Origin: Chloroflexota bacterium
GTDB taxonomy: Bacteria > Chloroflexota > Anaerolineae > Aggregatilineales > Phototrophicaceae
Direction: 5' to 3'
Assembly: GCA_026707225.1 (NCBI GenBank)
Contig: JAPOXG010000086.1
Span: 1 to 43,986 of the forward strand
DNA length: 43,986 bases
The position numbers were made by a program, and so were the translations under genes. Positions 25,182 to 33,418 of the stretch are shown one piece after another (position 1 is the first letter of the stretch; each line of letters starts with the position of its first letter). The notes under the pieces are model-generated. The model was given only the letters and a program-made list of their open reading frames with translations. It was not told where the DNA came from and did not search any database.

Positions 25182-27434
25182 ATGCGAAACTTTGATATGG
25201 AACGCTCTAAACGATTCGACCTGCTGGCAAAGCGGGACATCAACAAAGAGACCTACGTCGAGCCTTGGTCGGAAGCGGGCTTGATCGTCGCCGACAGCCC
25301 CTACGATCCGCAGCCGAGCATCAAGATTGCCGCCGGCTGCGTGCTTGAAATGGACGGCCGGAGTCGTGCCGACTTTGACGCGCTGGACATCTTCATCGCG
25401 TCGCAGGCGCTGGACCTGGAAATCGCGCAAGAAGCGATGGCGCTGCCTTCGAAGGAATACGCGCGCATGTTGGCCGATATCAACGTGCCGCGGGCGGACA
25501 TCGCCCGTTTGATCGCTGGCTGCACGCCGGCGAAGCTGACCGAAATCGTCCGGCACATGAATGTGCTGGAGATGATGATGGGCTTGGCCAAGATGCGCAT
25601 CCGGCGCACGCCAGCCAACCAGGCGCACGTCACCAACTGGCGCGAGCACCCGGCGCTGCTGGCGGCTGACGCGGCTGAAGCGGCGCTGCGCGGTTTCGCC
25701 GAGGTGGAGACCACCGTTCGCGTCGCCCGCTTCGCCCCCTTCAACGCTCTGGCCATCCTGGTCGGGACGCAGACCGGCCGCGGCGGCGTGCTGACGCAAT
25801 GCTCGGTGGAGGAAGCGCTGGGCTTGCGCCTGGCGATGAAAGGGCTGACCAGTTACGCCGAGACGCTCTCGGTCTATGGCACCGAGAAGACATTCGTCGA
25901 CGGCGACGATACGCCTTGGTCGAAGGCTTTCCTCGCCTCCGCCTATGCCTCGCGCGGCGTCAAAATCCGCTTCACCTCCGGCACCGGCTCGGAAGCGCTG
26001 ATGGGAAGAGCCGAGCAGAAGTCGATGCTTTACCTGGAGGCGCGCTGCCTGTTGGTGGTCAAGGGCGCCGGCAGCCAAGGCGTGCAGAACGGCTCGATTT
26101 CCTGCATTGCCTTGCCGGAAGCCTTGCCCGGCGGCGTGCGCGCGGTGCTGGCGGAGAATCTGCTGGCTTCCATGCTTGGCTTGGAAGTGGCGGCCGGCAA
26201 CGATGCGCTGGCATCGCACTCCAGCATTCGCAAAACCGCCAAGCTGATGCTGCAATTCATCCCGGGGGCGGATTTCATCTTCAGCGGCTACAGCGCCATC
26301 CCCAAGCGCGATAACTTGTTCGGCGGCGGCAACTTTGATGCGGAAGACTTCGACGATTACAACGTCTTGCAGCGCGATATGCAAATTGATGGCGGGCTGC
26401 GTCCGATCACGGAAGCAGAGGCGCTGTCGATAAGGCGCAAGGGCGCCCGCGCCATCCAAGCCGTCTACCGCGAGTTGGGCTTGCCGGCAATATCGGACGA
26501 GGAGATTGACGCGGCGACGGTGGCTCACGGCAGCGATGATATGCCGGCGCGCGATATCGTGCCTGATTTGGAAGCGGCAGACGCTTTCATGGCTGGCGGC
26601 GATGACTTTGTCGCCGTCATCCGCGCCTTGCAAAAGACCGGTTTCGCCAATGTCGCCGATAATATCCTGGAGATGGGCCGGCAGCGAATCGCGGCCGATT
26701 ACTTGCAGCCATCGGCCATATTCGACGCCGACTTCAAAGTGCAGAGCGCGATTAACGATGGAAACGACTACCTTGGTCCCGGCAGCGGTTATCGCCCCGA
26801 AGGGCGGCGCTGGCGTGAAATGCAGGCGATCCCGCAAGCCAAGTCGCCCGAAGGCTTCGTTGACCCGCATATCGGCCAGCCGCTGTCGCGCCTGGTGGAG
26901 GTCGGTCCGGCGGCGGTGGGCACGACGCGGGAAGTGGTCCTCGCGCTGGGCCCGGCTTTTGGCTGCGCGCTCGCGACGACCATCGGCGGCTTCGACCACG
27001 AAGACGTGCTGGAAGCGATCTTGGGCGGCGTCGCCGCGGAGGGCATGATCGCGCGCATCGTACGCGTTTATCACTCATCGGATTGCGCCGCGATTGGCTA
27101 CGTGGGCGCCCGCCTGAGCGGCAGCGGCATCGGCATCGGCTTGCAATCGCGCGGCACCGCTGTCATCCATCAAAAAGACCTGGCGCCGCTGAACAACCTG
27201 GAGCTCTTCCCGCAGTCGCCCAGCCTGACCCTGCAGACCTACCAAGCGATCGGGCGCAATGCCGCGCGCTACGCCATGGGCGTCCCCACCGTGCCGGTCG
27301 CGGTCGAGATCGACAATGGCGCCCGCCTGCGCCTCATCGTCAAGACGGCTTTGCTGCATCGCCGCGAAACGGACGAAGTCTGCCCCGAGCGTCCGCCGCA
27401 AGAATTGCGCTTCGATTGGGAGCCCGAGTCGTGA
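25182..27434 (+). CDS. pduCD: B12-dependent diol/glycerol dehydratase, fused large and medium subunits
   Basis: A 750-aa fusion. Residues ~6-550 match the large subunit (PduC/DhaB1). From recalled alignment to the Klebsiella enzyme, all key active-site residues are kept: Q147 and H149 in ANQAHVTN, E176, E227 in SYAETLSVYG, Q302 in VQNGSISC, D341 and S368. Residues ~575-735 match the medium subunit (PduD): LGPAFG, TIGGFDHEDVLEAI, SGSGIGIGLQSRG, NNLELFPQSP and NAARYAMG. It turns 1,2-propanediol or glycerol into propanal or 3-hydroxypropanal by a radical mechanism with adenosylcobalamin. ATG 25197 (MERSKRF) is an alternative start that fits the family better. The small subunit follows with a GTGA overlap. 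Confidence 0.93.
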   Translation: MRNFDMERSKRFDLLAKRDINKETYVEPWSEAGLIVADSPYDPQPSIKIAAGCVLEMDGRSRADFDALDIFIASQALDLEIAQEAMALPSKEYARMLADINVPRADIARLIAGCTPAKLTEIVRHMNVLEMMMGLAKMRIRRTPANQAHVTNWREHPALLAADAAEAALRGFAEVETTVRVARFAPFNALAILVGTQTGRGGVLTQCSVEEALGLRLAMKGLTSYAETLSVYGTEKTFVDGDDTPWSKAFLASAYASRGVKIRFTSGTGSEALMGRAEQKSMLYLEARCLLVVKGAGSQGVQNGSISCIALPEALPGGVRAVLAENLLASMLGLEVAAGNDALASHSSIRKTAKLMLQFIPGADFIFSGYSAIPKRDNLFGGGNFDAEDFDDYNVLQRDMQIDGGLRPITEAEALSIRRKGARAIQAVYRELGLPAISDEEIDAATVAHGSDDMPARDIVPDLEAADAFMAGGDDFVAVIRALQKTGFANVADNILEMGRQRIAADYLQPSAIFDADFKVQSAINDGNDYLGPGSGYRPEGRRWREMQAIPQAKSPEGFVDPHIGQPLSRLVEVGPAAVGTTREVVLALGPAFGCALATTIGGFDHEDVLEAILGGVAAEGMIARIVRVYHSSDCAAIGYVGARLSGSGIGIGLQSRGTAVIHQKDLAPLNNLELFPQSPSLTLQTYQAIGRNAARYAMGVPTVPVAVEIDNGARLRLIVKTALLHRRETDEVCPERPPQELRFDWEPES

Positions 27435-27841
27435 AGGAAGCGTTGAGCGAATACCCCCTGCGTGATAGCGCGTCCGCATCGCTCCTAACCCACAGCGGGC
27501 GCTCGCTTAGCGATATCACCGCCGAGTCAATCGCCGCGGGCGCGCTCACGGGCGATGACCTGCGTACCCATGCCGACACCCTGCGGCGGCAGGCGAAGAT
27601 CGCGCGGGCGGGCGGCTATCCGCAGTTGGCGGCGAATTTGCTGCGGGCGGCGGAACTCACCGATGTGCCCAACGAGGAACTGCTCAAGATCTATGAGTTG
27701 CTGCGCCCGGAGCGCGCGTCATACGACGAGCTGGCGCGGCTGGCGGATTACCTGGAAGAGACATACGGCGCGCGGGAAAACGCCGCCTTTATTAGAGACG
27801 CGGCGACGATCTATCGCGAGCGAAGTTTGCTCCGACGCTAG
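27431..27841 (+). CDS. pduE: Diol/glycerol dehydratase small subunit
   Basis: A 136-aa protein starting with GTG 27431, which overlaps the fused-subunit stop (GTGA). The sequence is diagnostic of PduE/DhaB3: SEYPLRDS, LTHSGRSLSDITAE, GALTGDDLRTHADTLRRQAK, PQLAANLLRAAELTDVPNEE, LKIYELLRPERASYDELARL and YGARENAAFI. It caps the (alpha beta gamma)2 dehydratase. Most known PduE proteins have a longer N-terminal tail, which in Pdu systems can target microcompartments; this one starts very close to the folded core, consistent with a free cytosolic enzyme. No reactivase gene (PduGH/DdrAB) follows. Confidence 0.92.
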   Translation: MKEALSEYPLRDSASASLLTHSGRSLSDITAESIAAGALTGDDLRTHADTLRRQAKIARAGGYPQLAANLLRAAELTDVPNEELLKIYELLRPERASYDELARLADYLEETYGARENAAFIRDAATIYRERSLLRR

Positions 27842-27902
27842 AACAAGAAATCATTGTATGGGCAACCAAACAGGTTGACCGCGCATGTGACATCCTGCAG
27901 AA

Positions 27903-27925
27903 GGGCGACCCACTGGCTCCCCTAC
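27903..27925. repeat. Degenerate palindromic repeat (inverted orientation)
   Basis: GGGCGACCCACTGG then CTCCCCTAC is an inverted-orientation member of the dispersed hairpin family with a decayed right arm. It sits in the 110-bp gap after the dehydratase small-subunit gene and may mark the end of that transcription unit. Confidence 0.5.
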
Positions 27926-27951
27926 AGCAGTTCATCTTTTAGGGAAAGCAA

Positions 27952-29226
27952 ATGACCGACCCGCCGATCGAATCCAACATCAACACGCACTCCCGACCAA
28001 CCGACCTGAAAATTACCGACCTGCGCATCGTCAATCTCGAGCCGCTGCCATTCAACGTGACGCTGCTGCGGCTGGACACCAATCAAGGCATCAGCGGCTA
28101 TGGCGAAGTCCGCGATGGCGCCAGCCCCACCTACGCGCTGCTGCTCAAATCGCGCCTGCTGGGCGAGAATCCCTGTAATATCGACAAGCTCTTCCGCAAG
28201 ATCAAGCAGTTCGGTTATCACGGGCGGCAGGGCGGCGGCGTCTGCGGCATCGAAATGGCGCTCTTCGACCTGGCGGGCAAAGCTTATGGCGTCCCGGCTT
28301 ATCAACTGGCTGGCGGTAGGTTCCGCGACAAAGTGCTGATCTATAGCGATACTGACACGGTCGCCGATGGCGCGGCCATGGGCGAGCGGCTCAAAGGGCG
28401 CATGGACGCCGGCTTCAAGTTCCTCAAGATGGACATCGGCATCGGCTTGTTGGAGGGCATTGATGGCGCGGTGGCGGCGCCGCCAGGCGCGCTTGAACGG
28501 CGCGATGTCATGCACCCCTTCACTGGCATCCAACTCACCGATACCGGCATCGATTGCCTGGTCGAATATGTGCGGCAGGCGCGTGATGTAATCGGCTACG
28601 AAATCCCGCTGGCGGCCGATCACTTCGGGCATATCAACGTCGAATCCTGCATACGGCTGGGTCAGGCGCTCGATCCATTCTCACTCGCCTGGTACGAAGA
28701 CATGATCCCCTGGCAATTGACCGAGCAATGGCGCCAGTTGAAACAGTCGGTGCGCACGCCCGTCTGCACCGGCGAAGACATCTACCTGAAAGAGGGCTTT
28801 CTGCCCCTGCTGGAGGCTGGCGCCGTCTCGGTCATCCATCCCGATCTGGCGACTGCGGGCGGCATCATGGAGACGAAGAAAATCGGCGATCTGGCGCAGG
28901 ATTATGGCGTGCCGATGGCGATGCACATGGCGGGCTCGCCCGTCTCATTCCTGGCCAATGTCCATTGCGCCGCCGCGACAGAGAATTTCTACGTGCTGGA
29001 GAACCACTCGGTCGATCTGCCCTGGTGGAGCGATCTCATCGATGGCATCGAAAAGCCGCTGATCGTCGATGGCTACGCGCCGGTGCCGGAAGCGCCCGGC
29101 CTCGGCTTCGGCGAGCTCAACGAAGAGGTCATCCGCGAACACATCGACAAGACGCGCCCCGAAGGCTATTTCGAGCCGACCGACCGCTGGGACGGCGAGC
29201 GCTCGCTCGATCATTTGTGGAGTTGA
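27952..29226 (+). CDS. Enolase-superfamily enzyme, acid-sugar dehydratase type (K-x-D)
   Basis: A 424-aa enolase-superfamily protein. The barrel residues are K159-M-D161, metal ligands D223 in LAADHFGH, E249 in WYEDMIPW and E275 in CTGEDIY, and H325 in MHMAGSP as the acid/base. This arrangement is nearer to galactonate/gluconate-dehydratase-like members than to racemases, which keep K-x-K. The N-terminus carries an extra ~18 residues before the core. Its stop is followed 1 bp later by the next dehydratase start, so the pair is one unit. It begins after an AGGGAAAG tract. Likely a sugar-acid dehydratase, substrate unknown. Confidence 0.9.
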   Translation: MTDPPIESNINTHSRPTDLKITDLRIVNLEPLPFNVTLLRLDTNQGISGYGEVRDGASPTYALLLKSRLLGENPCNIDKLFRKIKQFGYHGRQGGGVCGIEMALFDLAGKAYGVPAYQLAGGRFRDKVLIYSDTDTVADGAAMGERLKGRMDAGFKFLKMDIGIGLLEGIDGAVAAPPGALERRDVMHPFTGIQLTDTGIDCLVEYVRQARDVIGYEIPLAADHFGHINVESCIRLGQALDPFSLAWYEDMIPWQLTEQWRQLKQSVRTPVCTGEDIYLKEGFLPLLEAGAVSVIHPDLATAGGIMETKKIGDLAQDYGVPMAMHMAGSPVSFLANVHCAAATENFYVLENHSVDLPWWSDLIDGIEKPLIVDGYAPVPEAPGLGFGELNEEVIREHIDKTRPEGYFEPTDRWDGERSLDHLWS

Positions 29227-29227
29227 C

Positions 29228-30505
29228 ATGCGCATCCGCGAAATCCACATCACCCCGGTCGCCGTGCCGGACCCGCCGCTGCTGAACGCGGCCGGCTTGC
29301 ACGCGCCCTACGCCCTGCGCATCATCGTCGAAATGGTCAGCGATGACGGACTCTCCGGCTGGGGCGAGATCCCCGGCAGCGAAGCGACGCTTGCCGCTTT
29401 GAAACAGGCAGCCGATCATTTCATCGGCTTGGACCCTTGGGCGCTCAACGCCATCGACGCCACACTGCAATCGCTGACGGAACCGGACGAACGCGGCGCG
29501 AACCCCTGGGATCAGCGGACCGGCGTGCATGTGAAAAGCGCCATTGAAGTCGCCTGTTACGATCTCATGGGCAAGTCAGTTGGACGGCCCGTCGTTGATT
29601 TGCTAGGCGGCCCCGCTCGCGAGCGCGTGCCTTTCGCCGCTTATCTCTTCTACAAATATGAAGGCGCCGGCGGCGAGCTTGGCTTTGGGCGCGATAAGTC
29701 CGCCTGTGGCTGGTTCGCAGCAAGACAAGAGGCGGCGCTCGACCCGGCGGGCATCGTCGCCCAAGCCCAGGCGATGGTCAAACATTACGGCTTCAAGTCG
29801 ATCAAGCTTAAGGGCGGCGCCTTTGAGCCCCAGCAGGAGATTGACGCCATCCTGGCGCTGCGCGAAGCATTTGGTCCGGATATGCCGCTGCGGCTCGACC
29901 CCAACGCCATCTGGCGCGTCGAGACCGCGATTGGCGCGGGAAAGCAGCTCGAAGGCGCGCTGGAATATTATGAAGATCCCGTCCGCGGGCAAGAGAATAT
30001 GGCGCAGGTCGCGCGCGCGGTTGATATCCCGCTGGCGACCAATATGTGCACCACTTCCTTCGCTGATCTGCCGGGCAGTGTCGCCCATGGATCCGAGGCG
30101 ATCATCCTTTCGGATCATCACTTTTGGGGCGGATTCCGCGCCTCGCTTGATCTGGCGCGTTTCTGTAAAATCTTCGGTCGCGGAATGTCGATGCATTCGA
30201 ACAGTCACCTGGGCATTTCCTTGGCGGCGATGACGCATCTGGCGGCCGCCGTGCCCAACTTGACCTACGACTGCGATAGTCACTATCCCTGGCAGGACGG
30301 CCACGATTTGCTCGCCGATCCGCTGCTAATTGAAGACGGCGCCATCGCTGTGCCGCTGGGGGCTGGATTGGGCATTGAGGTCGACCGCGCTAAACTTGCG
30401 GGGCTGCATCAGCAGTATTTGAAATGTGGCTTGACCGAGCGGGACGACGAAGTCGAGATGCAGAAGGTGCAGCCCGGCTGGACCTTCCAAGCGACGCGCT
30501 GGTAA
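29228..30505 (+). CDS. Glucarate dehydratase-like enolase-superfamily protein
   Basis: A 425-aa protein with the full set of glucarate dehydratase landmarks: K193-L-K195 in SIKLKGGAFEP, D224 in LRLDPNAIW, E249 in YYEDPVRGQENMA, N272 in LATNMC, and H323/H327 in MHSNSHLGISLAAMTHL, plus LSDHHFWGGF. The Asn in place of the third acidic metal ligand is characteristic of that subfamily. It would dehydrate D-glucarate (or a close aldarate) to 5-keto-4-deoxyglucarate. The following DapA-family gene is the class that acts next in this pathway. The open frame extends upstream, but ATG 29228, one base after the previous stop, gives the family N-terminus (MRIREIHITPVAV). Confidence 0.9.
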   Translation: MRIREIHITPVAVPDPPLLNAAGLHAPYALRIIVEMVSDDGLSGWGEIPGSEATLAALKQAADHFIGLDPWALNAIDATLQSLTEPDERGANPWDQRTGVHVKSAIEVACYDLMGKSVGRPVVDLLGGPARERVPFAAYLFYKYEGAGGELGFGRDKSACGWFAARQEAALDPAGIVAQAQAMVKHYGFKSIKLKGGAFEPQQEIDAILALREAFGPDMPLRLDPNAIWRVETAIGAGKQLEGALEYYEDPVRGQENMAQVARAVDIPLATNMCTTSFADLPGSVAHGSEAIILSDHHFWGGFRASLDLARFCKIFGRGMSMHSNSHLGISLAAMTHLAAAVPNLTYDCDSHYPWQDGHDLLADPLLIEDGAIAVPLGAGLGIEVDRAKLAGLHQQYLKCGLTERDDEVEMQKVQPGWTFQATRW

Positions 30506-30574
30506 CTTTTTGATTCTCGTGCCGCGAAATTGCAGGGGCAAGCCACCGGGTTGTCCAATAGAACGCTGATCAAT

Positions 30575-30600
30575 GTAGGGGTGATCTATCAGGGCGCCCG
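30575..30600. repeat. GTAGGGG palindromic repeat
   Basis: A partly decayed copy (GTAGGGGTGATC...GGGCGCCCG) between the glucarate dehydratase-like gene and the DapA-family gene, with an even more degenerate copy just before it at about 30532-30553. Confidence 0.5.
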
Positions 30601-30625
30601 CAAAACCAATCATGACGGAGCAAAC

Positions 30626-31566
30626 ATGACAATCGACAGTCCAACACTGCTCGACGCGCTCAACAGCGTCATCGGCATTCCGCTGATTCCTTTCAACGGG
30701 CGCGCTATTGATTTCGCCGGACACGGCAAGAACATCGACTATCTGATGCGCAACAACTCCCTCAGCGAGAACCGCCCGCGGGTGATTTCCATCGCCGGCA
30801 CCAGCCTCGTGCACCATGTCGGCTATGACGATCAGGTCAAATTGCTTGATATCGCTGGTCAGCGCATGGAAGGGCAGGGCGTCCTCATGGCGGCGGTCGT
30901 GCCCAATCCGCTGGGGGCCGCTTCTGAATTGATCGGACGTCTCGCCAGATTAAAGCGCCCGCCCGATGTCTACCTGATCATGCCGCTGAGCGGCACCTAC
31001 GGTCCGGCCGGGCTCTACGAGACCCTGCTCGCTTTCGCCGAGGAGCAGGCACATGAGCACGGGGCGCGCTTCCTCTATTACTATCGGCGGACCCGCGACC
31101 GCGACATGATCATTCGGCTGATACAGGACTCCCCCAGTTCATCGGCGTCAAAATCGGCACGGATGAAGAGGATGTGCTGCCCTTCACCGAAGCGTTCGAC
31201 GAGAGCAAGATTGTCATCTGGGGCATCGGAGACCGCTCGACGGCGGCGGCTGAGACGGGCGCCAAGGGGCATACCTCCGGCATCAACATCGTGGTCGCGC
31301 GCGCCTCTGACGAGATCAACAACGCCCAGCGCCGCTGTGATTATGACGCCGCTCGTCAAGTCGAAGAAGAAATCTCGCCGCTCGAAGACATTCGCTTCAT
31401 GGAAGAGCGCGCCTACAATTATTCGGCCGTGATGGAAGCGATCAACTGCAGTGGATTCGCAGACGTGGTCGGCGGAACCGGCGGACCCTTCAACCCGCCC
31501 GTGCCGGATGACGTCGCCCGCCGGATTGAACGCATCATGGCATCCGTCGAACATTATCACTATTAG
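30626..31566 (+). pseudogene. Dihydrodipicolinate synthase (DapA) family protein, frameshifted
   Basis: Two overlapping frames together make one normal-length DapA-family (class I aldolase) protein of about 313 aa. The first starts at ATG 30626 after a CGGAG site and runs through VYLIMPLSGTYG and ARFLYYYRR (with the family Tyr) to LIQDSP. At the five-C run 31131-31135 the reading must move by one base; adding a C restores DSPQFIGVKIGTDEEDV, which holds the Schiff-base Lys. The second frame then continues to 31566. Either a recent frameshift or a homopolymer sequencing error. The neighbouring glucarate dehydratase suggests 5-keto-4-deoxyglucarate dehydratase activity if functional. Confidence 0.8.
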
Positions 31567-31579
31567 TCAAGGGAATCCA

Positions 31580-31651
31580 GTAGAGCCGGCCTATCAGGTC
31601 GCCCGACACGCGCCATCCTGTTCGGTGGGCGACCCATTGGCTCGCCCCTAC
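31580..31651. repeat. Two palindromic repeats in opposite orientation
   Basis: A decayed forward copy (31580-31605, ending AGGTCGCCCG) and a better inverted copy (31627-31651, GGGCGACCCATTGG then CTCGCCCCTAC) occupy the gap before the next dehydratase gene. The facing pair could fold into a larger hairpin. Confidence 0.6.
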
Positions 31652-31687
31652 GCAGATCGCTGGCGAAAATAGAAGAGAGGGCAGCAC

Positions 31688-32851
31688 ATGAAAATCACCG
31701 ACGTACAAGCTTGCGTCATCGGTCGGCAGGAACCGGATAGCGGCGGCAGCGTCTGGACCTTCGTGCGCCTCTACACCGACGAAGGCATCGTTGGCACCGG
31801 CGAATGCAACTCCGGCGGACCGGGCTTCAGCGGCTTCGCCACCAAGCACGCCATCCTCGCGCTGAAGGAATTGCTCATCGGCGAAGACCCCTTCAATATC
31901 AACATGCTCTACGAAAAGATTCGCCGCGCGGGCCGCTATGGCGGGGCGAGCAGCGCCCCCCTGATCTTCGCGCTGACCGGCATCGACAACGCCCTGCACG
32001 ACATCGTCGGCAAGGCGCTCGGCGTGCCCGTTTACCAGCTCTTGGGCGGCAAGTTCCGCGATGCTATTCGCCTCTACGCCGACTGCCATTTTGGCGAAGA
32101 TGACAGCCCGGCATCCTTTGGCGAAAAGGCGCTGGAGGCGGTGGCTGAGGGCTACGGCGCCGTCAAATTCGATGTTGACTACACCGGGCATGGCAAGCTC
32201 GACGCCTTCAACTGGACGGTCGGCGCCCAAGAGATGAGCCATATCATCGGCTTGGTGCAAGGCGTCCGCGAGGCGATCGGCTATGAAATCGACCTGGCCA
32301 TCGATTGCCACGGCCACTTCGATCTGCCCTCGGCCATCACCTTCGCCCGCGCGCTGGAGCCGCTGCGGCTGATGTGGCTGGAAGAGCCGGTGCCGGCTGA
32401 AAATGTTGACGCACTGGCGCAGGTGCGCGCCTCAACCGCGACCATCATCTGCACCGGCGAAAATCAATATACCCGCTTCGATTTTATGGAGCTCTTTGAA
32501 AAGAAAGCGGTCGACGTCATCATGCCCGACTTGGCGAAGGCGGGCGGAATCGCCGAGGGAAAGCGCATCGCCGACCTGGCCGACGCCCACTATATTCCCA
32601 TCGCGCCGCATAACGTCTCATCGCCGCTGGGCATGATGGCTGCTTGCCATGTGTTGGCGGCGGCGCCGAACTTCCTCTTCCTCGAATTCCACGCCCGTGG
32701 GATTTCCTGGTGGAGCGACCTCTGCGATGGCGACAAGCCCTTCGTGCAGAACGGCGTCATGACCGTTTCCGAGAAGCCCGGCATCGGCGTCGAACTGAAC
32801 GACGAAGTCGCCCGCTCGCTGCTGTGGAACGGCGACAGCTATTTCGATTGA
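31688..32851 (+). CDS. Enolase-superfamily enzyme, galactonate dehydratase-like
   Basis: A 387-aa enolase-superfamily protein, third of the cluster. The barrel has K160-F-D162, metal ligands D206 in AIDCHGHFD, E232/E233 in WLEEPVP and E258 in CTGENQY, with H208 and H308 (IAPHNVSSP) as possible acid/base residues. The C-HGH-FD and PHN motifs resemble galactonate/gluconate dehydratase members. The capping domain contains YTDEGIVGTGECNS and FALTGIDNALHDIVGK. An AGAGAGGGCAG tract precedes ATG 31688. The most likely role is dehydration of a sugar acid; the substrate is not determined. Confidence 0.9.
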   Translation: MKITDVQACVIGRQEPDSGGSVWTFVRLYTDEGIVGTGECNSGGPGFSGFATKHAILALKELLIGEDPFNINMLYEKIRRAGRYGGASSAPLIFALTGIDNALHDIVGKALGVPVYQLLGGKFRDAIRLYADCHFGEDDSPASFGEKALEAVAEGYGAVKFDVDYTGHGKLDAFNWTVGAQEMSHIIGLVQGVREAIGYEIDLAIDCHGHFDLPSAITFARALEPLRLMWLEEPVPAENVDALAQVRASTATIICTGENQYTRFDFMELFEKKAVDVIMPDLAKAGGIAEGKRIADLADAHYIPIAPHNVSSPLGMMAACHVLAAAPNFLFLEFHARGISWWSDLCDGDKPFVQNGVMTVSEKPGIGVELNDEVARSLLWNGDSYFD

Positions 32852-32932
32852 ACGAAAGCGGAATTTGGCGGCGCTTAATCTAGGCGCTATACTTAGTGTC
32901 AGCGTGATTGATACGCGGAGTTGGGGCGAGAC

Positions 32933-33397
32933 ATGGATTGGGCTAATGTGTTGGAAAACGCGCTGCCGGTTTTTACCATTTGCGGCGTCTTTTTCTTGTG
33001 GCTGCGCCAGGACAACAAACGGCTCGAAGACAAGATTGACGGGGAATACACGCAGTTGCGCAACGACATGACCGGTCAGATCAAGCAGTTGCGCAACGAC
33101 ATGACCGGTCAGAACGAGCAGTTGCGCAACGACATGACCGGTCAGATCAAGCAGTTGCGCAACGACATGAACAAACAGATTGAGCAACTGCGTCATGATA
33201 TGACCAGACAGGACGAGCGGTTGCGACACGATATGACCAGACAGGACGAGCAGTTGCGACACGATATGAACACACGTTTTGATGCGGTCGAAGCTCGTCT
33301 GCGCGTCGTCGAAACTGAACAAGCGCGTTTGGTCGGCTTGTTGGAAGGCTTGGCGCTGACGGACCGTCTTCCAGCACGAGAGGACGCCCTCGATTAG
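32933..33397 (+). CDS. Small membrane-anchored hendecad-repeat coiled-coil protein
   Basis: A 154-aa protein starting at ATG 32933 (an upstream TTG at 32921 is less likely). Residues ~5-22 (NVLENALPVFTICGVFFLWL) form one membrane helix. From residue ~41 there are seven 11-residue repeats of the type QLRNDMTGQIK, with later units shifting to LRHDMTRQDE, followed by a heptad-like segment (AVEARLRVVETEQARLVGLL). An 11-residue period is the signature of a right-handed (hendecad) coiled coil. Similar Chloroflexi and cyanobacterial proteins exist, but their function is not known to me. It sits alone between the dehydratase and the convergent oxidoreductase, only 21 bp from the latter's stop. Confidence 0.75.
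   Translation: MDWANVLENALPVFTICGVFFLWLRQDNKRLEDKIDGEYTQLRNDMTGQIKQLRNDMTGQNEQLRNDMTGQIKQLRNDMNKQIEQLRHDMTRQDERLRHDMTRQDEQLRHDMNTRFDAVEARLRVVETEQARLVGLLEGLALTDRLPAREDALD
33053..33283 (+). repeat. 33-bp tandem repeats (seven units) inside coding sequence
   Basis: Seven in-register 33-bp units, starting CAGTTGCGCAACGACATGAC in the first four and CGACACGATATGAC-type in the later ones. The first four are almost identical, the last three more diverged. Because the period is a multiple of three, unit gain or loss keeps the frame. Confidence 0.9.
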
Positions 33398-33418
33398 GCA
33401 GGACGCCTTAAACGTCAG

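Noticed and set aside
25128..27074. A 648-codon minus-strand open frame opposite the dehydratase gene
   Set aside because: It is the antisense shadow of a well-supported gene with clear catalytic motifs; its translation is His/Arg/Gln-rich with no recognisable domain, as usual for GC-rich antisense frames.
33053..33283. Regular repeats that could suggest a CRISPR array
   Set aside because: Units are contiguous 33-bp copies without spacers, in frame, and translate to a coiled coil; no cas genes are present.
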